Assembly: GCA_009379825.1 (NCBI GenBank)
Contig: WHTA01000038.1
Coordinates: forward strand, 1-49,684
DNA length: 49,684 bases
From: Streptosporangiales bacterium
GTDB lineage: Bacteria > Actinomycetota > Actinomycetes > Streptosporangiales > WHST01
Reading direction: 5' to 3'
Numbering within the stretch: position 1 is the first letter of the stretch; the number at the start of each line of letters is the position of its first letter. Shown here in pieces: positions 7,849-17,536 of the stretch. Made by a program: the position numbers and the translations under genes. Below the pieces are notes generated by a model, which was not told the DNA's origin, did not search any database, and worked only from the letters and a program-made list of their open reading frames with translations.

Positions 7849-8850
7849 GTGGGACGATGGCGGCTGGGTGGGCTGATCGCTCTTGCGATCGTTCTCTGCG
7901 GCTGCGTGCTGCTCGGCCTGGTACTCGGGTCGCGACCACTCCCCCTCGGTGACGTGCTCGCCGCGCTGCTCGGCAAGGACGTCGGCGACGCGACGATCAT
8001 CGTCCTCGACCAACGGCTGCCGCGTACGGTGCTCGGCGTCGTCGTCGGGGCGGCGCTCGGCGTCGGTGGCGCGGTCGCCCAGGGCATCACGCGCAACCCG
8101 CTCGCCGACCCCGCACTGCTCGGGGTCTCCGCCGGCGCCGCGCTTGCGCTGGTGATCGGCTCGTTCGCGTTCGGCATCGTGACGCTGACCGCCCAGATCC
8201 CGGTGGCCAGCCTCGGCGCCGCGCTCACCGGGTGCCTGGTGCTCGGCCTCGGCACGCACGGCCGGGCGGCCATGACCCCCACCGGTCTCGCCCTCGTCGG
8301 CCTCGCGCTCTCCGCGATGATCGTGTCGGTCATCTCCACCCTCGTGCTGCTCGACGCGCAGACGCTCGACGAGTACCGGTACTGGCTCGTCGGCGCGCTC
8401 GCCGGCAAGGGCTTCCCCACGGTGACGGTGGTCGCGCCGGTCGTCGCGGTCGGTCTGGTGTTCGCCGTGCTCACCGTCCGCGGCCTGGACGCGCTCGCGC
8501 TCGGCGACGACGTGGCACGCGGACTCGGCCTGCGGCTGCGGTGGACCCGCAGCCTGGCCGGGCTCGCGGTGGTCGTCCTCACCGGCACGGCGGTGGCCGC
8601 CACCGGGCCGATCGCGTTCGTCGGGCTGGTCGTGCCGCACGCCGCGCGGGCGCTCACCGGCCCGCGGCACGGCTGGCTGCTGCCGTACGCGGCAGTGCTC
8701 GGCGGCGCGCTGCTGGTGCTGGCCGACTCGGTCGGCCGGGTGATCGCGCTGCCGAACGAGGTGCAGGTCGGGGTCATCACCGCGCTGGTCGGCGCCCCGC
8801 TGGTGCTGGTGGTCCTGCGGCATGCGCGGGTCACGGAGCTGACCACATGA
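7849..8850 (+). CDS. Iron-siderophore ABC transporter permease 1 (FecCD family)
   Basis: 333 residues, multi-pass membrane protein of the FecCD/BtuC type. Characteristic segments are LDQRLPRTVLGVVVGAALGV, QGITRNPLADPALLGVSAGA and, near the end, GPIAFVGLVVPHAARALTGP with LPNEVQVGVITALVGAPLVL. The GTG at 7849 sits 5 bp after AAGGAG and is preferred over the upstream GTG at 7834. It overlaps the second permease by ATGA, so the two are translationally coupled and should form a heterodimeric channel for a ferric siderophore. Iron control is expected from the box just upstream. Confidence 0.93.
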   Translation: MGRWRLGGLIALAIVLCGCVLLGLVLGSRPLPLGDVLAALLGKDVGDATIIVLDQRLPRTVLGVVVGAALGVGGAVAQGITRNPLADPALLGVSAGAALALVIGSFAFGIVTLTAQIPVASLGAALTGCLVLGLGTHGRAAMTPTGLALVGLALSAMIVSVISTLVLLDAQTLDEYRYWLVGALAGKGFPTVTVVAPVVAVGLVFAVLTVRGLDALALGDDVARGLGLRLRWTRSLAGLAVVVLTGTAVAATGPIAFVGLVVPHAARALTGPRHGWLLPYAAVLGGALLVLADSVGRVIALPNEVQVGVITALVGAPLVLVVLRHARVTELTT

Positions 8851-9947
8851 CGCCGCTGCTCGCCCGCTCCGGATCCGACCTGGTCGCGCGCGCCGGCCGG
8901 TTCAGCGTGCTCGTCCAGCCGCGGACCTGGCTGGTCAACCTGCTCCTGCTCGGCGTGGTGGCCGCGCTCTTCGTCGCGGCGGTCACCATCGGCACCACCT
9001 GGCTCCCGCTCGGCGACGTCGTGCGCGGCATCGTCGGCGCAGGCGACAGCGCCACCAACCTGATCGTGCAGCGGTTCCGGATGCCGCGCGCGGTCGTCGG
9101 CGTGCTCGTCGGCGCGGCACTCGCCGCCGCCGGCGCCCTCGTCCAGACGGTGACCCGCAACCCGATCGCCACCCCGGACGTCATCGGCGTCACGGCGGGC
9201 GCGAGCTTCGGCGCGGTCGCCACCTTGCTGGCGTTCGGCGGGGCGACGTTCGGCTACGGCGGCGCGGCCGCCGGGCTGTCCGCCGTCGGCCTGCCGGTGG
9301 GGGCGATCGCGGGTGCGTTCCTCGCCGCAGTGCTCGTCCTCGGGCTGGCGACCAACCGCAAGCACGGCGGTGAGCGGTTCAGCACCCGGCGCGTCGTGCT
9401 GGCCGGCATCGTGCTGCACTCCGCGTTCATCGGGCTCGTGCACTGGGGGCTGGCCAGTGGCGACGTCGACGAGGCGAGCAAGGCGCAGGTGTGGCTGGTG
9501 GGCACCCTGCACGGCCGCGGCTGGGAGCACGTCGCGGGTGTCACGCTCGCCCTCGCCGTCCTGACGCCGGTGGTCGTGCTCCTCGGGCGCAGGCTGCTCG
9601 GCCTGCAGCTCGGCGAGACGTCCGCGACGACGCTCGGCGTGCCGGTCGTGCGTACCCAGCTGCTGGTGTTCGCCGTCGCGTTCGCGCTCACCGGCACCGC
9701 GGTCGCCGCCGCAGGACCGGTCAACTTCGTGGCGCTCATCGCGCCGCAGATCGCGCGCCGGATCGCCCGCCGGGCGGCCGCGCCGCTCATCTCGTCCGCG
9801 CTCACCGGGGCGGCGCTGCTGCTCGCCGCCGACCTGGCCGCGCGGCTGCTCGTGCCCGGCCACGAACTGCCCGCAGGCTCCGTCACCGCGCTCGTCGGTG
9901 CCCCGTACCTGCTCTGGCTCGTCGTCCGCTCGGAAGGTCACCGATGA
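8847..9947 (+). CDS. Iron-siderophore ABC transporter permease 2 (FecCD family)
   Basis: 366 residues, second FecCD-type permease, with about ten membrane segments. Family motifs are RFRMPRAVVGVLVGAALAAA, VQTVTRNPIATPDVIGVTAGA, AAGPVNFVALIAPQIARRI and LPAGSVTALVGAPYLLWLV. It begins inside the stop of permease 1 and ends inside the start of the ATPase, both by ATGA overlaps, so the three form one tight operon. It differs in sequence from permease 1, pointing to a heterodimeric pore, as in enterobactin-type FepDG systems. The substrate, a ferric siderophore, is inferred from family and iron box. Confidence 0.93.
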   Translation: MTPLLARSGSDLVARAGRFSVLVQPRTWLVNLLLLGVVAALFVAAVTIGTTWLPLGDVVRGIVGAGDSATNLIVQRFRMPRAVVGVLVGAALAAAGALVQTVTRNPIATPDVIGVTAGASFGAVATLLAFGGATFGYGGAAAGLSAVGLPVGAIAGAFLAAVLVLGLATNRKHGGERFSTRRVVLAGIVLHSAFIGLVHWGLASGDVDEASKAQVWLVGTLHGRGWEHVAGVTLALAVLTPVVVLLGRRLLGLQLGETSATTLGVPVVRTQLLVFAVAFALTGTAVAAAGPVNFVALIAPQIARRIARRAAAPLISSALTGAALLLAADLAARLLVPGHELPAGSVTALVGAPYLLWLVVRSEGHR

Positions 9948-10747
9948 TCCCCTCGCACACTGCACCGGCGCTACGCACGGAAGGGCTACGGCTGGCGTAC
10001 CGCCCGGACCGGATCGTCATCGACGATCTCGACTTCACCCTGCCAGGTGGCGCCGTGACGGCGATCGTCGGCGCGAACGGCTCGGGGAAGTCCACCCTGC
10101 TGCGCGCACTCGCCCGGCTGCTCGCACCCACCGCGGGGCACGTGCTCCTCGACGGCCGGGACCTGCATAAGATGCGCACCCGCGAGGTCGCGCGCAGCCT
10201 GGGACTGCTGCCGCAGGCACCGGTGACCCCGGAGGGCATCACCGTCCGCGACCTCGTCCGCAGGGGGCGGCTGCCGCACACGTCGCTGTTCCGGCAGCTG
10301 TCCGCCGAGGACGAGACCGCAATCGCCGATGCGCTGGCCGCCACCGACCTGACCGAGCTCGCCGACGAACCCGTCGACACGCTCTCCGGCGGCCAGCGCC
10401 AGCGCGCGTGGCTCGCCCTCGTCGTCGCGCAGGGCACTCCGCTGTTGCTGCTGGACGAGCCGACGACGTTCCTCGACCTCGCGCACCAGCTCGACGTGCT
10501 CGAGCTGGTGCGCAGGCTCAACCGCGACGAGGGCCGCACGGTGCTGATGGTGCTACACGACCTCAACCAGGCCTGCCGGTTCGCCGACCACGTGGTGGCG
10601 CTGCGCGAAGGCGCGGTCGTCGCGGCGGGCCGGCCGGACGAGGTGGTGACGGACGAGCTCGTCGAGGCGACCTTCGGCGTCGAGTCACGGGTCGTCCCCG
10701 ACCCGGTCACCGGCCGCCCGCTCGTCGTCCCACTCGGCCGGTCCTGA
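9944..10747 (+). CDS. Iron-siderophore ABC transporter ATP-binding protein
   Basis: 267-residue ABC ATPase of the FecE/FepC group. Walker A is VGANGSGKSTLLRAL, the Q-loop follows in LGLLPQAPVTPEGITVRDLV, the signature is TLSGGQRQRAWLALVVAQ, Walker B is LLLLDEPTTFLD and the switch His lies in MVLHDLNQACRFAD. RGRLPH after the Q-loop region is typical of siderophore ATPases. It overlaps permease 2 and ends 21 bp before the convergent lipoprotein gene. It powers uptake through the two permeases. Confidence 0.95.
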   Translation: MIPSHTAPALRTEGLRLAYRPDRIVIDDLDFTLPGGAVTAIVGANGSGKSTLLRALARLLAPTAGHVLLDGRDLHKMRTREVARSLGLLPQAPVTPEGITVRDLVRRGRLPHTSLFRQLSAEDETAIADALAATDLTELADEPVDTLSGGQRQRAWLALVVAQGTPLLLLDEPTTFLDLAHQLDVLELVRRLNRDEGRTVLMVLHDLNQACRFADHVVALREGAVVAAGRPDEVVTDELVEATFGVESRVVPDPVTGRPLVVPLGRS

Positions 10748-10768
10748 CCCGCCGCGACATACGGTGCG

Positions 10769-11752
10769 TCAGGACCGTGCGGGATCCACGTCGAAGATCT
10801 TCGCCATCTCGTCCATGGCCAGGTGCGCGCCCTGCGGGCTCACCGACATCATCCAGGTGTCGTCGCGCACGTCGTGCACGTTGCCGGCCTTGACGCCGTC
10901 GAGCTCCTTCCACAGCGGGTTGCGCTTGAAGCGCTCCTCGGCGGGTTCGCCGCCCTCGTAGGTCGTCACGAAGATGTAGTCGCCGTCGGCCTTCCTGATC
11001 TGTTCCTCACCGATCTCCACGGCGAACTCGTCGACGTCCTGCGGCTTGGGGCGTGCGATCTCCATGTCCTTCAAGATGATGCCGATGAAGGACTCCCTCG
11101 CGTACAGCCTGGTGGGACCGTCGAGGAAGCGGACGACGGAGAAGGTCGGGTCGCCGGCCTTCTTGTTGATGGCCTTGCCGAGTGCGGCGGCGCGCTTCTC
11201 GTAGTCGCCGATCACCTGGTCGGCCTTCTTCTCCGCGCCGAGCGCGTCGGCCGTCTTGCGCACGTTCGCCTTCCACGTCGGCCCGGTCGTCTCCACGAAC
11301 ACGGTCGGCGCGATCGCCTTCAGCTCGTCGTAGATCGCGTCGTGCCTGATGCTCGCGGAAACGATCAGGTCGGGCTTCAGCGCGGTGATCGCCTCCAGGT
11401 CGGGCGACTCGAGCGGCCCGACGTCCTCGGTCTTCTTCACCGCGTCACCGAGGTACTTCGGGAAGCCTTGCTGGCCGACGTAGCTGGAGACGCCGCCGAC
11501 GACCGGCCGGTCGAGCGCGACGACCGTCTCCACCAGGCTGGGATCCAGGGCGACGATCCGCTTGGGCTTGTGGTCAAGCTCGGCCTTCCCCTTGTGGTGC
11601 TTGACCGTACGGGGGAAACCGGCGCCCGGGTCGTCGGTCGACTCGCTGCTGGAGTCTGCTCCGCCACCGCAGGCGGTGAGAGTCACGAGCAGAGCGAGCG
11701 CGGGCGCCAACACCGCCGCTGCTCGGCGGGCCGTTCTGTACAAGGGCAACAC
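10769..11752 (-). CDS. Iron-siderophore ABC transporter substrate-binding lipoprotein
   Basis: 327 residues. The N terminus has a signal peptide ending in the lipobox LTAC with Cys near residue 28, so it is lipid-anchored outside the membrane. The mature part has the FepB/FhuD-like fold: PKRIVALDPSLVETVVAL, FPKYLGDAVKKTEDVGPLE, PDLEAITALKPDLIV, DELKAIAPTVFVETTG and FVTTYEGGEPAEERF. The GTG at 11752 follows GGAGG by five bases; upstream in-frame starts would not give a signal peptide. It faces the permease-ATPase operon and has its own iron box, so all four genes should respond to iron together. Confidence 0.92.
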   Translation of the reverse strand: MLPLYRTARRAAAVLAPALALLVTLTACGGGADSSSESTDDPGAGFPRTVKHHKGKAELDHKPKRIVALDPSLVETVVALDRPVVGGVSSYVGQQGFPKYLGDAVKKTEDVGPLESPDLEAITALKPDLIVSASIRHDAIYDELKAIAPTVFVETTGPTWKANVRKTADALGAEKKADQVIGDYEKRAAALGKAINKKAGDPTFSVVRFLDGPTRLYARESFIGIILKDMEIARPKPQDVDEFAVEIGEEQIRKADGDYIFVTTYEGGEPAEERFKRNPLWKELDGVKAGNVHDVRDDTWMMSVSPQGAHLAMDEMAKIFDVDPARS

Positions 11753-11770
11753 GAGAACCTCCGAGGGGGA

Positions 11771-11789
11771 TTTAGGTAAGCCTAACTTT
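11771..11789. promoter_or_regulatory. IdeR/DmdR-type iron box upstream of binding protein
   Basis: TTAGGTAAGCCTAA at 11772-11785 is the reverse-sense equivalent of the box at 7800-7813 and lies 19 bp upstream of the GTG of the lipoprotein gene. It fits iron-dependent repression of that gene. Confidence 0.85.
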
Positions 11790-11900
11790 AACGTGAGCCA
11801 CATCGACGGTCCGCACTGGTTCGCCGTCGCCTCTTGCACCTCTGAACCGACCGACATACCGTCTGACAATCGTACGACGGCGTCGAGAGGACAGCCGATC

Positions 11901-13216
11901 ATGCAGAGCGGCAAGGATGCGGTTCAGCAGCGGTCATCGGTCACGAAGGTGGCGACCGCCAGCCTCATCGGGACGACCATCGAGTGGTACGACTTCTTCA
12001 TCTTCGGCACGGCATCGGCCCTGGTCTTCGGGAAGCTGTTCTTCCCCCAGTTCTCCGAGCTCGCCGGCACGCTCGCGGCATTCGCCTCGTTCGCCGTCGG
12101 CTTCGTCGCCCGGCCGCTCGGCGGGCTGGTGTTCGGGCACTTCGGCGACCGGATCGGCCGCAAGGCCATGCTGGTCGTCACCATCACCATGATGGGCGCG
12201 GCCACGTTCCTGATGGGCCTGATGCCGACGTACGCGACGATCGGGATCGCCGCGCCGATCGCGATGGCCGTGCTGCGCTTCACGCAGGGCCTCGCCGTCG
12301 GCGGCGAGTGGGGTGGTGCCGTCCTGATGGCGACGGAGCACGCCGGTAAGAAGCGGCGCGGCTTCTTCGGCAGCTTCGCCCAGGTCGGCAGCGCGAGCGG
12401 CGGCCTGCTGTCCACCGGCATGTTCGTCGCCCTGCAACGCCTCCCCGAGGACGACTTCCTCTCCTGGGCTGGCGGGTGCCGTTCCTCGTCAGCATCGCCC
12501 TGGTGGCGTTCGGCCTGTTCATCCGCCTGCGCATCATGGAGTCGCCGGTCTTCGCCCAGATCAAGGAGACCCGCAGCGAGGTCAAGATCCCCGTGGTGGA
12601 GCTGTTCCGCGGCGACCTGAAGAACGTGCTGCTCGCGGCCGGCCTGTACCTGGCGCACGGCGTCATCTTCTACGCGCTGACGGTCTACACCGTCGCGTAC
12701 ACGACCAGCCGGTTCGGCATCGCGGAGAACCGCTACCTGATCGGCGTCTCGGCCGCCGCCGCGCTGCAGATCTTCCTCGTGCCGTTCTTCGGCCGACTCT
12801 CCGACCACCTCGGCAGACGGCCGGTGATCACGTTCGGCACGATCTTCATCACCGTGTTCGCCGTGCCGCTGTACTTCATGATCAACTCGCAGGTGACGGT
12901 GCTCGCCTGGCTCGCGGTGATGATCGGCATCGGCATCGGCCACTCCGCGGTGTACGGGCCGACGGCGGCGTTCTACACCGAGCTGTTCCCGGCCCGGGTG
13001 CGCTACAGCGGTGCGTCCATCAGCTACCAGCTCGGCGGCGCGATCGCGGGGTTCGTCCCGCTCATCGCGACGTCCATGGTCGGCGCCGCCGGCGGCGCGT
13101 TCTGGCCGATCCCCATGCTGATCGCCATCGCCGCGCTCATCGGCCTGCTGTGCGTCACACTCGCCACCCGCGCCCGCGAGGAGGAGCCGGTCGCCGAGCC
13201 CGCCACCAGCTCCTGA
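11901..13216 (+). pseudogene. MHS-type MFS transporter, frameshifted
   Basis: About 438 residues if repaired. The N terminus SLIGTTIEWYDFFIFGTASA is typical of the metabolite:H+ symporter branch of the major facilitator superfamily (relatives include ProP, KgtP and ShiA). The loop motif GHFGDRIGRKAM and GLAVGGEWGGAVL are also present. At about 12467 the frame changes: FLSWAGG should read FLSWGWRVPFLVS, and one extra G in the GGG run would restore it. The second half (LVSIALVAFGLFIRLRIMES to VARLSDHLGRR-like loop) is intact. ATG 11901 has GAGAGG upstream. It may be a pseudogene or a sequencing error. The substrate is probably an organic acid. Confidence 0.85.
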
Positions 13217-13219
13217 CCG

Positions 13220-13969
13220 CTACGAGGCCGCCTCTTCCTCGACGATCGGGGCGGCCACCGTGGCGGCGTGGATGCCGATGACGCTGACGACCTCCAGCAC
13301 CTCCATGATCTCCGCAGCCGTCGCGCCCAGCCGTACCGCGTTGCGCATGTGCAGCTTCAGCCCAGGCTGGTACAGGTGCGTCGCGGCCGCGTCGAAGGCG
13401 ATGTAGACGAGCTCCTTCACCTTCGGCTCCAGGGTGCCGCTCACCCACGGCACGGCGGAGAACTCCAGGTACGCCTCGAACAGCTCCGGGTCGAGCTCGA
13501 GGAAGTCGTCGAACGTCTCGTGCCAGTAGCCGCGCTTCTCGGTGAACTCGGCCTTCAGCGCCTCCTGCTCGGGTGTCAGCTTCGCCGGCCCGGTACGTAC
13601 GCCCTCCTCCTCCAGCACCTCGACCAGCAGCGGGACGCCGATGTTGCAGGCATGGATGCCGAGCGTGCTGGTGAGCTCGAGCACCTCCATCACCTCCGCC
13701 GGGGTCGCACCGTGGTCGAACGCGGCGCGCACGTGCTGCCCGATGCCCGGCTCGTACAGGTGGGTCGCGGCGGCGTCCACCGCGATGAAGACGAACTCCC
13801 TGACCTTCGGCGAGAGGTGCCCCTTCTTCGCCGGCACGGTGCTGAGCTTCAGGTAGGCGGCGAGGAACTCGGCGTCGAGCCGCAGGATCGACTCCCACGA
13901 CGACCCCCACGTCCCCCGAAGCCGGGTGAACTCATCCTTGATCTCCTGCTGGCGGGCGGTCAGCGACAT
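13220..13969 (-). CDS. Double-domain carboxymuconolactone decarboxylase-like protein
   Basis: 249 residues with two copies of a CMD/AhpD-like helical domain, roughly 1-120 and 130-249. Matching parts are KVREFVFIAVDAAATHLYEP with GQHVRAAFDHGATPAEVMEVLEL, and KVKELVYIAFDAAATHLYQP with KLHMRNAVRLGATAAEIMEVLEV. In AhpD-like and many CMD proteins a cysteine lies where both copies here have Ala-Ala-Ala-Thr, so redox chemistry by a CxxC pair is unlikely. The His in QHV/LHM is kept. It converges on the MFS gene (3 bp apart) and may share its metabolic role. The ATG has GGAGAAG upstream. Confidence 0.85.
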   Translation of the reverse strand: MSLTARQQEIKDEFTRLRGTWGSSWESILRLDAEFLAAYLKLSTVPAKKGHLSPKVREFVFIAVDAAATHLYEPGIGQHVRAAFDHGATPAEVMEVLELTSTLGIHACNIGVPLLVEVLEEEGVRTGPAKLTPEQEALKAEFTEKRGYWHETFDDFLELDPELFEAYLEFSAVPWVSGTLEPKVKELVYIAFDAAATHLYQPGLKLHMRNAVRLGATAAEIMEVLEVVSVIGIHAATVAAPIVEEEAAS

Positions 13970-13989
13970 CGCTTCTCCAGTTACGCGCG

Positions 13990-14012
13990 GATTGTATGAC
14001 CGTCGTATAATC
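13990..14012. promoter_or_regulatory. Possible operator/promoter of the CMD-like gene
   Basis: GATTGTA (13990-13996) and TATAATC (14006-14012) form an imperfect inverted repeat, 21 bp upstream of the CMD-like start. On the minus strand the same segment supplies TACAAT, a possible -10 box. The element is AT-rich against its surroundings. No regulator gene lies beside it, so the role is a guess. Confidence 0.35.
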
Positions 14013-14051
14013 GCACATGAGCGCCGCGAATGCCGCCTGTAGGAGCCGCCT

Positions 14052-14999
<948 letters not shown>

Positions 15000-15011
15000 C
15001 CATCGTCTCCT

Positions 15012-16757
15012 TCAGATATCCGCTACGGCGCCGACCCGCTCGACCAGGTCGGACACGGTGAGCACCGGGCGCACCCAACCGAGTTCCCGGCCGAGCCGGG
15101 TGAGCTGCGGCGGGTGCACGGCCGCCTCGCGCAGCACGGCGTCGTCGAGGAACGCGTCCGCCACCGGGGTGTCGGCGAGCACCCGACCGCGCGCCATGGT
15201 GACGATCCGGTCGAAGTTCTCGGCGGCGAAGTCCATGTCGTGGGTCACGGCGATCACCGTGCGCCCCGCCTTCGCCAGCATGCCCACCACCGCACGCAGC
15301 GTCTGCATGGTGCGGTAGTCCTGCCCGGTCGTCGGCTCGTCCAGGATGACGACCGGCGTGTTCATCGCCAGCACGCAGGCCAGCGCGACCCGCTTCTGCT
15401 CGGTCTGGGTCAGCTGGTACGGGTGGTCGTCCGCGAACCGGGTCAGCGAAAGCGCACGCAGTGCTGCGTCGGTCAGCTCGGCGACGCGTTCCTGGGCGTA
15501 GCCGAGGTTCCGCGGCCCGAACTCCACCTCCCGCCGTACGGTGCGCGCGAACAGCTGTTCTGCCGGGTTCTGGAAGAGGTACGCCACCCGTTGCGCCAGC
15601 TGTGCGACCGAGTGCTCGCGGGTGTCCCAGCCGCCGACGAGCACCTGGCCGTCGCTCGGCCGGAAGATGCCGTTGAGGTGTTTGACGAGCGTCGTCTTGC
15701 CGGCGCCGTTCTCCCCGATGACGGCGACCCGCTCGCCAGGCGCGACGGTGAGGTCGACGCCGTCGAGCGCGGTCACACCGCTGGGGTAGCGGAACCGCAG
15801 CCCGGTGACCTCGAGGTCGGCGCTGCCGCCGTCGTCGGTGACCGGCCAGTCGAGGCGCACCTCGCCGGCGGCCGGCTCCCCCACCTCGACCGCCGCGGGC
15901 CGTACCGCCGCGGCACCGGTGAGCCTGCGGACCGCGTCGACCGCGTCGCCGAGCGACACGGGGATCTCCACGTCCGGTCGCCACCAACCGCGGGTGCGCA
16001 GCTCGCGGGCGGCACGGGAGAACCTGGTGCCGCCCACGCCCCACGCCTCCAGCTCGTCGTGCGCGAGCACCTCCCGCGGCCGTCCCTTCGCGCGTACGAC
16101 CCCGTCGGCGAGCACGACGACCGAGTCGGCGTACTGCTCGAGCTGCTCGAGCTTGTGCTCGATCAGCACCGTGGTGAGGTCGGTGTCGCGCAACGCCCGC
16201 AGCGCGGTGAAGACCAGGTCGGTGCCGGCCGGGTCGAGCTGCGACGTCGGCTCGTCAAGCACCACGACCCGCGGCCGCATCACGAGGATGGCCGCGAGCG
16301 CGACGAGCTGTTGCTGCCCGCCGGACAGCTCGTACGGCGACCGCGACGCGAGGTGGTCGATGCGCAACGTCTCGAGCATCTCGTCCACCCGCGCACCCAT
16401 CTCGCGCTCGGGCACGCCGAGGTTCTCCAGCCCGAACGCCACCTCCTCGCGGACGGTGAACCGGGCACCGGAGATCTGGTTGAACGGGTTCTGCAGCACC
16501 AGCCCGACGCGCGGGACGATGTCCTCCATCCGCGAGCTCGCGATGTCCAGACCCGCGACGTGCACCTCACCGTCGAGCTCGCCACCCTCGAAGTGCGGGC
16601 AGAAACCGGCGAGCACCTGCGCGAGCGTCGACTTGCCCGCGCCGTTGGCGCCGACAATGGCACAGATCTCGCCCTCGGCTACGTCCAGGCCGACGTCGCG
16701 CAGCGCCGGCAGCTCGCCTTCCGGATAGGTGTACGAGACGCCCCGCAGCCTGATCAC
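15012..16757 (-). CDS. ECF transporter ATPase, two fused ATP-binding domains
   Basis: 581 residues with two ABC ATPase domains in one chain. The first has Walker A VGANGAGKSTLAQVLAG, signature ELSGGQQQLVALAAIL and Walker B VVVLDEPTSQLDP. The second, from about residue 285, has IGENGAGKTTLVKHLNGI, a YQLTQTEQKRVALACVLAMN signature region and PVVILDEPTTGQDY. LTQTEQ replaces the usual LSGGQ, a variation seen in the second half of fused EcfA proteins. It begins 4 bp after the EcfT gene with GTG 16757. It energises the S-T membrane pair encoded upstream, like YkoD in the YkoEDC type of ECF system. Confidence 0.92.
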   Translation of the reverse strand: MIRLRGVSYTYPEGELPALRDVGLDVAEGEICAIVGANGAGKSTLAQVLAGFCPHFEGGELDGEVHVAGLDIASSRMEDIVPRVGLVLQNPFNQISGARFTVREEVAFGLENLGVPEREMGARVDEMLETLRIDHLASRSPYELSGGQQQLVALAAILVMRPRVVVLDEPTSQLDPAGTDLVFTALRALRDTDLTTVLIEHKLEQLEQYADSVVVLADGVVRAKGRPREVLAHDELEAWGVGGTRFSRAARELRTRGWWRPDVEIPVSLGDAVDAVRRLTGAAAVRPAAVEVGEPAAGEVRLDWPVTDDGGSADLEVTGLRFRYPSGVTALDGVDLTVAPGERVAVIGENGAGKTTLVKHLNGIFRPSDGQVLVGGWDTREHSVAQLAQRVAYLFQNPAEQLFARTVRREVEFGPRNLGYAQERVAELTDAALRALSLTRFADDHPYQLTQTEQKRVALACVLAMNTPVVILDEPTTGQDYRTMQTLRAVVGMLAKAGRTVIAVTHDMDFAAENFDRIVTMARGRVLADTPVADAFLDDAVLREAAVHPPQLTRLGRELGWVRPVLTVSDLVERVGAVADI

Positions 16758-16761
16758 GCGA

Positions 16762-17535
16762 TCACACCCACAGCCGAGACACGACGGCACCGACCGCGAG
16801 CAGCACCAGGCCCCACCGCGCCACCTGCTGCGTCCGTGAGTCGGGTATCACCACCAGGCTGGTCTTCGGCCCGCGGACGGTGAACGCCCGCGCCTCGATC
16901 GCGACCGCACGCTCACCGACCTCGGTGAACGCGCCGAGCACCAACGGGCTGAGCAACGGGACCAACGCCTTCGCGCGCCGCCAGCGGGATCCCTCGGTGT
17001 CCAGCCCGCGGGCCCGCTGCGCCTGGACGATCGCGTCCGCGCGGCGCTGGAAGTTCGGGATGATCTGCAACGTCGCTGAGACGACGTAGCTGATCTTCGG
17101 CGACATCCCGCGTTGCACGAGCGCGGCCATCATCCTCCCCGCATGGGTGGTCAGCAGCAGCGCGGCGAAGACACCGACGAGCACGAGCAACCGGCTCGCC
17201 GTCTGCGCCGCGAACAGCACGCCTTCACGTTCCACGGTGATCGGCCCGAGGCCGAAGATGACCTCCCTGCCACCCGGGTAGAACAGGCTCTGCACGATGA
17301 ACAGCATCACCAGCAGCGGCAGCAGGAATTTCGCCAGCATCGCGAAGAACCGCCGCTGCACGCCGCCGATCGCCACGGCGGGCACGAGCACCACGACGAA
17401 GAGCACCGCGGACGCCCACCACGGGCGTGACAGCGCGAACGCCATGACGATCAACGCGAGCCCGGCCACCAGCTTGGTCACCGGGTTGAGCCCGTGCAGC
17501 GGCGAGGACCGGTCGACGTAGAACGTGGTCGTCAC
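16762..17535 (-). CDS. ecfT: ECF transporter transmembrane T component
   Basis: 257 residues. EcfT proteins couple the ATPase to the substrate-binding S protein in energy-coupling factor importers. The N terminus FYVDRSSPLHGLNPVTKL and the cytoplasmic segment IVQAQRARGLDTEG, carrying the Ala-Arg-Gly coupling motif, identify the family. About five hydrophobic segments lie around residues 25-60, 65-85, 105-125 and the C terminus. The start is GTG 17535, only one base after the stop of the S gene, and the gene is followed 4 bp later by the ATPase, so the three are made together. Confidence 0.92.
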   Translation of the reverse strand: MTTTFYVDRSSPLHGLNPVTKLVAGLALIVMAFALSRPWWASAVLFVVVLVPAVAIGGVQRRFFAMLAKFLLPLLVMLFIVQSLFYPGGREVIFGLGPITVEREGVLFAAQTASRLLVLVGVFAALLLTTHAGRMMAALVQRGMSPKISYVVSATLQIIPNFQRRADAIVQAQRARGLDTEGSRWRRAKALVPLLSPLVLGAFTEVGERAVAIEARAFTVRGPKTSLVVIPDSRTQQVARWGLVLLAVGAVVSRLWV

Positions 17536-17536
17536 G

